From: Dyella sp. S184 | GTDB lineage: Bacteria; Pseudomonadota; Gammaproteobacteria; Xanthomonadales; Rhodanobacteraceae | DNA length: 64,000 nt | Assembly: GCF_009766065.1 (NCBI RefSeq) | Contig: NZ_LMUE01000009.1 | Location: 408,196 to 472,195, forward strand | Reading direction: 5' to 3' | Shown: positions 1 to 6,267 of the stretch, piece by piece | How the letters are laid out: each line of letters opens with the position of its first letter | Position numbering within the stretch: the first letter of the stretch is position 1 | Notes under the pieces: generated by a model | Seen by the model: the letters and a program-made list of their open reading frames with translations, nothing else | Told to the model about the DNA's origin: nothing | Databases searched by the model: none | Program-made: the position numbers and the translations under genes

Positions 1-473
1 GGCCGGCCGCACGACAAGCCCTTCTGCGGCGCCTGCTGCTCTGGCGTGACCGCAGCGCACGCAGGCTCGATGTGCCGCGTCCCTGGCTGATCGACGACAC
101 CCTGGCACTGAACCTGGCGCAGCAACCACCTGCGACCCTCAGCGAGCTCGACCAGCGCAGCCGCGGCCAGCGTGCCCTGCGCTCGGCCCAGCGCAGCGAA
201 CTGTTCGCGCTGGTCACCGAAGCGGTCAGCGCCGACGAGGTCGCCGCGACCGCACGCATCCCTGCCCATCCACAGGGCGAGGCGAAAAAGGCGCTCGCTG
301 AAATGAAGCAGGTGGTCGACAACCTCGCTGGCGAACTGGATTTGCCACCCGGCCTGCTATGCCCACGCAAGGCCTTAGAGGAATACGTGGTTACCGCCGA
401 ATGGCCCGATCTGCTCGATGGCTGGCGCCATGACGTACTGCACGACCACCTCGCCAGCCTGCTACCTGGCTGA
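1..473 (+). CDS. rnd: Ribonuclease D, C-terminal part (cut by window edge)
   Basis: The reading frame is open from the first bases of the window (codons in phase with position 3) to a TGA at 471-473. It gives about 157 residues, so the 5' end lies outside. The visible part matches the C-terminal region of RNase D: a segment 'RRLLLWRD', then 'VPRPWLIDD', then a helical HRDC-like module ending 'LLDGWRHDVLHDHLASLLPG'. RNase D is a 3'-to-5' exoribonuclease that trims tRNA 3' ends. The catalytic DEDD domain would be upstream and is not seen. It lies 79 bp before tRNA-Ala on the same strand. The assignment rests on family memory of the C-terminal motifs. Confidence 0.85.
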   Translation, partial: PAARQALLRRLLLWRDRSARRLDVPRPWLIDDTLALNLAQQPPATLSELDQRSRGQRALRSAQRSELFALVTEAVSADEVAATARIPAHPQGEAKKALAEMKQVVDNLAGELDLPPGLLCPRKALEEYVVTAEWPDLLDGWRHDVLHDHLASLLPG

Positions 474-552
474 ACATGCCTCGGATCACGCCTACGGCAT
501 CAGGGACTCTTGGCGAAAACCGATATGCGCTGCTAATATCACCCGCTTCTGT

Positions 553-628
553 GGGGCGGTAGCTCAGCTGGGAGAGCGCCACGTTCGCATCGTGGAGGTC
601 GTGGGTTCGATCCCCATCCGCTCCACCA
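553..628 (+). tRNA. tRNA-Ala, anticodon CGC
   Basis: A full cloverleaf can be drawn. The 7-bp acceptor stem is GGGGCGG/CCGCTCC with one G-U pair. The D arm is GCTC/GAGC. The anticodon stem is CCACG/CGTGG with loop TTCGCAT, giving anticodon CGC at 586-588, which reads GCG. The T arm is GTGGG/CCCAT with loop TTCGATC. The 3' ACCA is encoded. The 3' half is the usual target of tyrosine integrases, and a truncated integrase begins 162 bp downstream. Confidence 0.96.
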
Positions 629-662
629 CGGAATGCTTCGCCAGTGTCACGCAAGACCCCGG

Positions 663-690
663 AAACCGCGCTACGGCGCGGTTTTTCTTT
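663..690 (+). terminator. Rho-independent terminator after tRNA-Ala
   Basis: A 7-bp GC-rich stem AACCGCG/CGCGGTT with a short loop is followed by a T-rich tail (TTTTTCTTT). It lies 35 bp after the tRNA and is well placed to end the tRNA-Ala transcript. Confidence 0.8.
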
Positions 691-789
691 GGGTGACGTC
701 CCGGCAGGCACCCCGGATTTCCCTTTTGATCCCCCCATTTTGGGAATAACGTTGGGAAGAACCGCCCTAGCCCGTGGAGTGTTCTTCCC

Positions 790-927
790 ATGCCGAAGCG
801 TGCCGACCCGCTTACGCCGTCCGCCGTGACCAATGCCAAGCCGGCGGCGAAGCCGTACCGCATGCCCGACAGACAATACATGGCCGTGAACAGCACGATG
901 TCAGCGGCTAGTGCAATCCAACTGTAG
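790..927 (+). pseudogene. Truncated P4-type tyrosine integrase, N-terminal stub
   Basis: An ATG at 790 opens a 45-codon frame reading 'MPKRADPLTPSAVTNAKPAA' and then 'KPYRMPDRQYMAV'. This matches the start of P4-family phage/island integrases (typically M-P-x-L-T-x-x-A-I-x-N-A-K-P-x-x-K-x-Y-x-x-x-D). It then runs into unrelated sequence and a TAG. Only the arm-binding N-terminus is left and the catalytic domain is gone. The frame stops 21 bp before the outermost integron attC, so the break may coincide with the integron boundary. It is evidence of an old island insertion at tRNA-Ala. Confidence 0.75.
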
Positions 928-947
928 ATGAGCAGTGTCTACATGAG

Positions 948-1004
948 CGCTAACGTTGGAATTAAGCGGCGGCGTAGCCGTCCGCCTTGAACGAGTAGTT
1001 AGGC
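948..1004 (-). other. Integron attC site of the last cassette (57 bp)
   Basis: An imperfect inverted repeat runs from CGCTAAC (948-954) to GTTAGGC (998-1004) around an inner stem of TTAAGCGGCGGC and GCCGCCTTGAAC. This is the Xanthomonas/class-1-like attC architecture. In the aadA1 attC the gene-forward strand reads TAACAATTCGTTCAAGC at the left and GCTTAACTCAAGCGTTAG at the right. Here the + strand is the reverse complement, so the cassettes run on the - strand. The site lies just downstream of the stop of the small gene 1025-1336 (-), as expected for a cassette. Confidence 0.85.
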
Positions 1005-1024
1005 ACTTACTCGACGTTTAGTTG

Positions 1025-1336
1025 CTATTTTGGCTCGCCGATCTCGTAACCAACGCTTGCAATGGGAGTGCCATATCGAGCTGAGCACATGACATCGTAG
1101 TGTTTCGTGCCTACACGCCAACTACCGTAGAAACTCATCACACCCTCACCGAGCTTGCTTAGCATAGACGGCGTCCAGTCTGTGGGGATACCTCTCTTTG
1201 CTACAAAATAAGCCTGCGTCTTCTCTTTACACGCGCCTTCCAGGCCTGACTCTGTCCAGATGCGCTGCCTCGCCAGAAATATGAGCACAGCCGCAATTGA
1301 TAACACGACAAGGATAGGAAAAATTGAACGCCTCAT
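1025..1336 (-). CDS. Integron cassette gene: small membrane-anchored hypothetical protein
   Basis: This gene encodes 103 residues. The N-terminus 'MRRSIFPILVVLSIAAVLIF' is one hydrophobic segment after two arginines, so it is a membrane anchor or uncleaved signal. The remainder is predicted extracytoplasmic, with two cysteines (C in 'EGACKEK' and in 'DVMCSARYG') that might pair. I recognise no family. The start is supported by a GGGGGA Shine-Dalgarno motif just before ATG. The gene starts about 20 bp after the end of the upstream attC and stops 21 bp before its own attC, which is typical compact cassette packing. No role can be assigned from sequence. Confidence 0.75.
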   Translation of the reverse strand: MRRSIFPILVVLSIAAVLIFLARQRIWTESGLEGACKEKTQAYFVAKRGIPTDWTPSMLSKLGEGVMSFYGSWRVGTKHYDVMCSARYGTPIASVGYEIGEPK

Positions 1337-1420
1337 GGCGTAGTCCCCCGTGGTGCCTAACGCTTGAGTTAAGCGGCGGCGAAGCCGGAGAGTTCCTACG
1401 CAAAAGTGGACACCGGATGG

Positions 1421-2241
1421 TTAGCCGCATTGTGCCTCGAACTCGATGGGAGAACGATAGCCCAAAGCGGAGTGTAAGCGCGTGTTGTTGTAGAAATCGA
1501 TGTAGCTGCGCACGGCGTTTCGTAATGAGCTTTCGGTGTCGAAACACTGGCGGTGATACATGTCCGATTTCATCGACTTGTTCCACGATTCCATGTGCGC
1601 GTTGTCGGTCATGCGATGCGGGCGGTTTACGCTCTGCACCAGTCCTGCGTTGGCCAACACACGTTTGAAGTCGCCAGCCAGAAATTCAATGCCGCGATCA
1701 CTATGCAGCAGCGTGCCCGCTTGAGGTTTTCGCTGGCGCAACGCTGCTGCCAATGCGCGGCATGTCAGCTGGCTGTCCGGTCTGTGCCCAGCGACCATCC
1801 CAGCAACCGTCGTGAGTAGCGGTCCATGATCGTGGCGAGGTAGCGCCACGTCCCCGACACTTTCAGATAGGTCACATCGGTCACCCAGACCTGATCGGGC
1901 CGATCCACAGTCATCTCGTGAACCTGATTGTCGACGCTAGCGAAGAAGCGATCCACGCCCGGGCAACGTCGATACAGATCGGCAGAGCAGCCGCGGATAC
2001 CGTGATTTCGCATCAAACGCTCCACCCGACGTCGCCCAACGGATTCGCCGTCGCGCTGAAGCCCGGCGTGGACACGTGGGCTGCCGTAAGTCTGTCGACC
2101 TTCGTCATGCACCTGGCGAATGCGCTCAAGTAAGCGCGCGTCTTCCTGTGAGCGCTCGCTCGCTGGTCGATCGCGCCACGCGTAGTACCCGCTTGCACTG
2201 ACGCCGTAGAGCCAGCACAACCGGCTCACCGGGTGCTGCAT
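1421..2241 (-). pseudogene. IS3-family transposase OrfB (DDE), frameshifted
   Basis: The first part (2241 down to 1765) holds '[17 protein letters not shown]', the HTH_21-like segment and the first catalytic Asp in 'VWVTDVTYL'. It ends at TGA after 'GWSLGTDR'. The rest continues in another frame to 1421, with the second Asp in '[10 protein letters not shown]', the Glu region '[14 protein letters not shown]' and '[15 protein letters not shown]'. The two halves join near 1765-1785 through a one-base frame change, so all DDE residues exist but not in one frame. A sequencing error is the alternative. In an intact copy OrfB is made as an OrfAB fusion. Confidence 0.85.
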
Positions 2242-2579
2242 TTGCTGACGGATGAAGGCGAAGATGTCGGCCTTGGACTGGAAGTGAACGCGATCGCTTT
2301 TTTTAAAAGGTCATGCTCGATCTTCAACTGCTCGTAGGCCTTCTTCACCCGGCGCAGCTCCTTGAGCTCCGCGGCCACTTCTTTATCGACGGCTACACTT
2401 TTTGTCACGATCAAACCCTCACGCGCCTGTTTGCGCCAACGAGACAGCATGAACGGATGGATGTAAAGCGACTCGGCGACGTCACCCACCGCCACGCCAG
2501 GTAGCTGGCTCAAACGGACAGCGGTTGCCTTGAAATTCTCGGTATAGCGGTAGGTGGTTCGGGGGCCTGGTTTTGGCAT
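2226..2579 (-). CDS. IS3-family OrfA (HTH DNA-binding protein)
   Basis: This protein of 117 residues starts '[20 protein letters not shown]' with an HTH_Tnp_1 type helix-turn-helix ('[24 protein letters not shown]'). A leucine-zipper-like coiled coil follows ('[24 protein letters not shown]'). A slippery A-run (CTTTTAAAAAAAGCG on the - strand, near 2296-2306) sits in the codons for 'LLKKA'. A -1 shift there gives '...[22 protein letters not shown]' and joins OrfB in frame. A GGAG motif precedes the ATG. Confidence 0.88.
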   Translation of the reverse strand: MPKPGPRTTYRYTENFKATAVRLSQLPGVAVGDVAESLYIHPFMLSRWRKQAREGLIVTKSVAVDKEVAAELKELRRVKKAYEQLKIEHDLLKKAIAFTSSPRPTSSPSSVSKCSTR

Positions 2580-2729
2580 GGTGTGGACTCCTGAAGTGAT
2601 AGTTCAGGGTGTCCACTAAAGCGTAGGAACTGTCCCGTCCGCTTGGACGAATTGTTAGGCATTGCCGCCAACATTATTGGAAGGCTTTGCCGGCGGATAG
2701 GATCTTCAACCTCCGAGTTCAAACGCAGT

Positions 2730-3503
2730 TCAAGGGGCTGTCGTGGGAGTTCGGACCGAAACAGGCCCAGCCATGGTCGATTGCATTCGGCGTTGGCATA
2801 CCTTGACGTTGTCGCAAATCGCCGCAACGTTCGTTACTGGATGCTTCGCAGTGCCGGAAAATCTATAGCGGACCGCCATCGCTCGATCTGTGGAAATATC
2901 AGTGAAATACCAACGCTCGCGCATGACTCGCTTATCGTCATAGATCACATAGGTATGATGTTGTGGGCCAATACCCGTATATACAGGCTCATGTGCCATC
3001 GCGGCGACGCCAGCAACTGCCTCTCCGACCGTTTGATAGGGGATGGAGGTTTTGTCGACATGGAAGGTTGCCACTCTGTACTCCAATGGCCAGGGGTCAA
3101 CTTCCTTGAAGCTATCGGTGTAATTAACCGGCACCCGCACATAGGCATCCACTGCGACCCCGTTTTTTATTTTCGGCCAAAAACGCCATTGCTTAGCCGC
3201 GTTAATGGAGGCCCAGTCCAGGTTTCGCCATCCGGAGCTGCTAACAACTTTAATATCGAGCGGTCTACCATCCTTGCCAACAAGTATTAGCAACAGCGTC
3301 GTACCTTCTGCGCCGTATACCGCCTCGAAACCTGGATAGACCGGTTGAGTCCGAATTTGGTAGGTGGGATCCCGATCGTGGGAGGACTGCGTTTGAATAA
3401 TTGAAGGAGGCAGTACTGCGTTATGAGGAGGCACCTTTTCTGGTTCTACAGCACAACCAGCAAGAAGCACAACGCAAGCTATGGACGCGGATAGTCGATG
3501 CAT
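2730..3503 (-). CDS. Integron cassette gene: lipoprotein with TonB C-terminal-like domain
   Basis: This protein of 257 residues begins 'MHRLSASIACVVLLAGCAVE', a lipoprotein signal with lipobox LAGC and predicted lipidated Cys17. Residues about 55-110 look like a TonB_C domain: 'PVYPGFEAVYGAEGTTLLLILVGKDGRP', 'VVSSSGWRNLDWASINAAKQWRFWP'. The rest is unrecognised. TonB_C domains contact outer-membrane receptors or act in energy transduction, but no transmembrane anchor or proline-rich spacer is present, so this is not a classical TonB. AGGGGA precedes the ATG. The gene lies between attC sites and so is a mobile cassette. The leader of about 185 bp upstream is non-coding. Confidence 0.8.
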   Translation of the reverse strand: MHRLSASIACVVLLAGCAVEPEKVPPHNAVLPPSIIQTQSSHDRDPTYQIRTQPVYPGFEAVYGAEGTTLLLILVGKDGRPLDIKVVSSSGWRNLDWASINAAKQWRFWPKIKNGVAVDAYVRVPVNYTDSFKEVDPWPLEYRVATFHVDKTSIPYQTVGEAVAGVAAMAHEPVYTGIGPQHHTYVIYDDKRVMRERWYFTDISTDRAMAVRYRFSGTAKHPVTNVAAICDNVKVCQRRMQSTMAGPVSVRTPTTAP

Positions 3504-3684
3504 ACATCCCCTGTTCGTAAAGTGACACCACAGTTGCTACTCGACGAGTAAAGTGAAGTGCTCGTCGATGTCGATTGGATGGAACCAGGCTTTTACGAGG
3601 CCATCAATTTCCTTTTGTATCGTTGTTAGGGCCTTCGCAAACAGCGTGGATCTTACAATTTTGGAGTCGCCAAGGGTTGGTTGG

Positions 3685-3774
3685 GCCTAACGCTCAAGTT
3701 AACCGGCTGCGGATAGCGGCAATCGGTTGTCGCGAAATTCTATACCCGCAGTCCGGTTCAACGCGTAGTTCGGG
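3685..3774 (-). other. Integron attC site of the first cassette (about 90 bp, degenerate outer box)
   Basis: It starts GCCTAACGCTCAAGTTAACCGG and ends CCGGTTCAACGCGTAGTTCGGG, with inner arms CTGCGG/CCGCAG around a longer central loop than the other two sites. The right box GTTCGGG departs from GTTRRRY (C in place of A/G), so recombination may be weakened. It separates the TonB-like cassette from the hairpin cassette. Confidence 0.7.
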
Positions 3775-3950
3775 AGCGAGAGTGGCGGGTAGCGATTCCT
3801 TTGTTTCAGGCACTCGGCTTCTGATAGCGGACCGCAGCGATGAGGTGGTGCGACTGAAAACAGCAAAGCGCCTGCGGCGCACGGATCAACACAGTTATCC
3901 GTGCGCCGCAGGCGCTTTGCTGAGTATTGCTGATCGCGATGCCTCGTCAA
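3699..3950 (-). CDS. Possible small ORF of the first integron cassette
   Basis: This 83-codon frame starts at ATG 3950 and ends inside the attC ('ALNRTAGIEF...'), as cassette ORFs often do. Its N-terminal part is encoded by the 26-bp hairpin at 3861-3922, giving low-complexity, Arg/Cys/Ala-rich sequence ('KRLRRTDNCVDPCAAGALLF'). There is no recognisable domain and no convincing ribosome binding site. The cassette may well be non-coding. Confidence 0.25.
   Translation of the reverse strand: MTRHRDQQYSAKRLRRTDNCVDPCAAGALLFSVAPPHRCGPLSEAECLKQRNRYPPLSLPNYALNRTAGIEFRDNRLPLSAAG
3861..3922. repeat. Perfect 26-bp inverted repeat in the first integron cassette
   Basis: The arms 3861-3886 and 3897-3922 are exact reverse complements (outer end CAGCAAAGCGCCTGCGGCGC) with a 10-nt loop CAACACAGTT. 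The structure is too long and too perfect for an ordinary terminator and has no T-tract on either side. It lies between the first attC and the presumed attI region beside intI. Confidence 0.9.
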
Positions 3951-4011
3951 TCCGGATGCTCCGCTTTCTTACGCAGGGGTCTTCCAATGAAACGAGTCCG
4001 CCGCTCTCGAT

Positions 4012-4018
4012 GCCGAAC
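4012..4018 (-). other. Candidate attI core box near intI
   Basis: GCCGAACGCTTCAG on the + strand (box GTTCGGC on the - strand) resembles the start of the attC boxes (GCCTAACGCTCAAG). It lies about 160 bp before the intI start, where attI is expected. Only similarity and position support it. Confidence 0.3.
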
Positions 4019-4178
4019 GCTTCAGTAGTGCCTTGATTCCGCAATATGCACGGGATGTTCAGCTTCCCTCTGCACCCCTTTTCCGCCTTAATCTTACACG
4101 AGATCAAGACCTTATCTGATGTTCCCGGAGTCGGCATCGTCGATACGCTGCCACACAAACCTTTTTATCCGGGGCGCT

Positions 4179-5186
4179 ATGTCTTATCCACCACAATCCG
4201 CGGGGATATCCGGACCCCTTCCGACTCCACCTGCTCCCCGCTTGTTCGACGAAGTTCGTCGACACATGCGGGTTAAACACTACAGCTTACGCACCGAGAA
4301 GATCTACATCGGCTGGATAAGGCGGTTCATCTTGGCCAACGCCAAGCGTCACCCGCGCGAGATGGGCGCGGCGGAGGTTGAGGCGTTCCCGTCACTCCTT
4401 GCCGTCCAGGAAAAAGTCGCGGCCAGCACCCAGAACCAGGCGCTGTCGGCCCTGCTGTTTCTGTATCGGGTGGTCCTTGGGATCCAGTTGCCATGGATGG
4501 AAGGTGTCGTGCGCGCCAAGCGGTCAAAGCACGTGCCGACCGTGCTATCGCAAGACGAGGCGCGATCTCTTCTGGCACACATGGAAGGCCGGCCACAGCT
4601 CTTGGCAAGCCTTCTCTATGGCACCGGCATGCGCCTGATGGAATGTCTGCGCCTGCGCGTCAAGGATGTGGATTTCGCGCGCAACGAGATCACGATCCGT
4701 GGTGGCAAAGGAGCCAAGGATCGCCACACCGTATTGCCCAAATCGTTGGTCGAGCCGTTGCAGCGTGAAGTCGAACGTGCGCGGATGTTGCATGCTGCTG
4801 ATCTGGCTGCAGGGTTTGGCGCAGCGTCCCTGCCGTACGCACTGGCACGCAAGTATCCATCGGCAACGCGTGACTTCGGCTGGCAGTATGTTTTTCCGTC
4901 AGTTCAGCGCTCAATCGATCCCGACGATGGCATCGAGCGCCGCCATCACTTCAACGATGCCATCCTGGCGCGTGGACTAAAGGCTGCGCGTCTTCGTGCG
5001 GGCATCCTCAAGCCACTGAGCGCGCACACGTTGCGGCATTCGTTCGCAACCCACCTGCTCGAAATGGGCTATGACATCCGGACCGTCCAAGAGCTGCTCG
5101 GGCACAGGGATGTCGCCACGACCCAAATCTATACCCACGTCCTCAATCGCAGTGCCAGTGGGGTCCTGAGTCCATTGGATCGATGA
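4179..5186 (+). CDS. intI: Integron integrase IntI (tyrosine recombinase)
   Basis: This protein has 335 residues from ATG 4179; an earlier in-frame ATG at 4119 would add 20. It is a SAM-like N-terminal domain ('VRRHMRVKHYSLRTEKIYIG', 'AASTQNQALSALLFLYRVVL') followed by a tyrosine-recombinase catalytic domain. The catalytic set appears complete: Arg in 'GTGMRLMECLRLRVKD', Lys in 'GGKGAKDR', His-x-x-Arg in 'SAHTLRHSFATHLLEMGYD', His in 'ELLGHRDV', and Tyr in 'TTQIYTHV'. The IntI-specific insert is present ('ALARKYPSATRDFGWQYVFP'). Divergent orientation to the - strand cassettes is the standard integron layout. No truncation is seen, so it may be active. Confidence 0.93.
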   Translation: MSYPPQSAGISGPLPTPPAPRLFDEVRRHMRVKHYSLRTEKIYIGWIRRFILANAKRHPREMGAAEVEAFPSLLAVQEKVAASTQNQALSALLFLYRVVLGIQLPWMEGVVRAKRSKHVPTVLSQDEARSLLAHMEGRPQLLASLLYGTGMRLMECLRLRVKDVDFARNEITIRGGKGAKDRHTVLPKSLVEPLQREVERARMLHAADLAAGFGAASLPYALARKYPSATRDFGWQYVFPSVQRSIDPDDGIERRHHFNDAILARGLKAARLRAGILKPLSAHTLRHSFATHLLEMGYDIRTVQELLGHRDVATTQIYTHVLNRSASGVLSPLDR

Positions 5187-5330
5187 ATGGCTGGCGATGC
5201 CGCCCCCTCGGGCAGCGAACGCTACGCCCATGGCTCGCGTCGGCAGGTCCCGATAATTACCCGATAATTAGACGCCCCAAAGCAGACGTTTGCGACCGGC
5301 TCAAATGGGTCGTAAGCGGCCGGCGCAAGG

Positions 5331-5639
5331 CTACACCTCCCTGAGGTAAGACGAGCCCGGTGCAGTCCAATAGATGCCGGTAATCGGACCTGCCACCAAG
5401 GCGTCACTCCGCATCAATTTAAAGACGTCAGCCGGCGTGCACCCAGGGCCAGCGTCCAGGAACGGAACTCCTAAGCTTTGGAGCCATGTAAGCACTCTAG
5501 CGAGATCTGATCGATCGGCAACGGGCACCAACGCAACGTCCCCTACGAGCACTCCGGCTAGCGCCAATTCCTTGCGAAGCAAGGTGGATTCGCACTGAAC
5601 CTGTACTTCATCGGATCGAATATCCATCACGTAGTCCAT
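5331..5639 (-). CDS. Hypothetical protein (102 aa)
   Basis: The frame runs from ATG 5639 (AGGAT motif upstream) to a stop at 5331. It is a mixed alpha/beta-looking soluble protein: 'VQCESTLLRKELALAGVLVGDVALVPVADRSDLARVLTWLQSLG'. No signal, membrane segment or family was recognised. It lies in the accessory zone downstream of intI but is not bracketed by attC sites, so it is not an obvious cassette. The product could be an alpha/beta adaptor or immunity-type protein; this is a guess only. Confidence 0.5.
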   Translation of the reverse strand: MDYVMDIRSDEVQVQCESTLLRKELALAGVLVGDVALVPVADRSDLARVLTWLQSLGVPFLDAGPGCTPADVFKLMRSDALVAGPITGIYWTAPGSSYLREV

Positions 5640-5675
5640 CGACTGATCCTAGATCACTAACGTCTGGTACGGGTC

Positions 5676-5853
5676 GATTCTGTTGAAAAACTCGCTTCGA
5701 AAATTTGAGCTCGTCTGCTGCGTGAAAAGTCGGCCGCGGCAATCTCTTTCTATTGGCCTGCGCGTGCAAATTTGTACAGAATCGAATTGTCACGGCCGTC
5801 GTGATCGAAAATTTGGACGTCCATTCGTTAAAACGGAGTTTTTCAACAGAATC
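5676..5853. mobile_element. MITE-like element, 178 bp, 18-bp terminal inverted repeats
   Basis: The perfect terminal repeats are GATTCTGTTGAAAAACTC (5676-5693) and its reverse complement (5836-5853). They are flanked by direct repeats GGTC (5672-5675 and 5854-5857), a 4-bp target duplication. There is no coding capacity inside. The TTGAAAAACTC end resembles termini of known IS families (IS5- or IS1182-like), which may supply transposase in trans. Removing the element and one GGTC restores contiguous sequence 'tacgggtcgaaagctgacc'. Confidence 0.75.
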
Positions 5854-5890
5854 GGTCGAAAGCTGACCTTAGCAGCCTGCCACAAGGTCG

Positions 5891-6205
5891 CTATGAACGA
5901 AATAACTCCCAAAGTCCCCAGCTGACCAGCAAGGCGAAGTACCCAAGGAGTTGCAAAATGCCGGCCCCAAATAGCTGCTCGCCAGTCATGCTGGAGACAG
6001 GGCTGAAGCGATCCGCAAAGAAGTTAGGAAAGATGAGTACGGCAGCTGCGAGGAGTGGCATGAGCAAAACGTACATGGCCCCGCGTCCCGATCGAGAGAT
6101 TCTGGAAGCCTCCGCGACCGCAAGATTTGGTACCACCTGAGACAAGTGGCAAACCATCCATAGCCACGCCAGCACTACGGCACAACCGATTAGGCGATGA
6201 ATCAT
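5891..6205 (-). CDS. Small membrane protein (104 aa, hypothetical)
   Basis: The ATG at 6205 has a strong Shine-Dalgarno motif (AAGGGGGTCCT-ATG). Three hydrophobic stretches are visible: 'LIGCAVVLAWLWMVCHL', 'MYVLLMPLLAAAVLIFPNFF' and 'AGILQLLGYFALLVSWGLW', so it is probably a 3-TM inner-membrane protein. No family was recognised. It sits between the MITE and the end of the SIR2 gene on the same strand, 60 bp after that gene, so it could be co-transcribed with it. Whether it works with the defence genes is unknown. Confidence 0.65.
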   Translation of the reverse strand: MIHRLIGCAVVLAWLWMVCHLSQVVPNLAVAEASRISRSGRGAMYVLLMPLLAAAVLIFPNFFADRFSPVSSMTGEQLFGAGILQLLGYFALLVSWGLWELFRS

Positions 6206-6267
6206 AGGACCCCCTTCCGATAGCTACCAATGCAGTCTCTCAAAAAAATGTCTGCTACGGGTCGACC

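Larger units (their letters stand above)
1393..2630 (-). mobile_element. IS3-family insertion sequence (about 1238 bp)
   Basis: The terminal inverted repeats are about 23 bp: GTTCCTACGC-AAA-AGTGGACACC at 1393 and the reverse complement of GTTCCTACGC-TTT-AGTGGACACC ending at 2630. Between them are orfA and orfB on the - strand with a slippery A-run for -1 frameshifting, the standard IS3 layout. No convincing direct repeat flanks the ends. OrfB carries an extra frameshift, so this copy is probably not autonomous. Confidence 0.88.
1356..2660 (-). other. Integron attC site split by an IS3-family element
   Basis: The left part 1356-1392 begins GCCTAACGCTTGAGTTAAGC and the right part 2631-2660 ends TCCGCTTGGACGAATTGTTAGGC. 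Joined, they give a normal attC of about 60 bp, closely matching the one at 948-1004 and following the stop of the cassette gene 2730-3503 (-). The IS lies in the central loop, so both simple sites remain but are 1.2 kb further apart than normal. No clear target-site duplication was seen. Confidence 0.8.

Noticed and set aside
1393..2630. Possible target-site duplication of the IS3 element
   Set aside because: Flanking bases (GGAGA left, TGTCC right) do not form a direct repeat under any plausible end placement.
3575..4036. 153-codon + strand frame across attC and the hairpin
   Set aside because: It runs through the attC and inverted repeat in the wrong orientation for the cassettes and has no family match.
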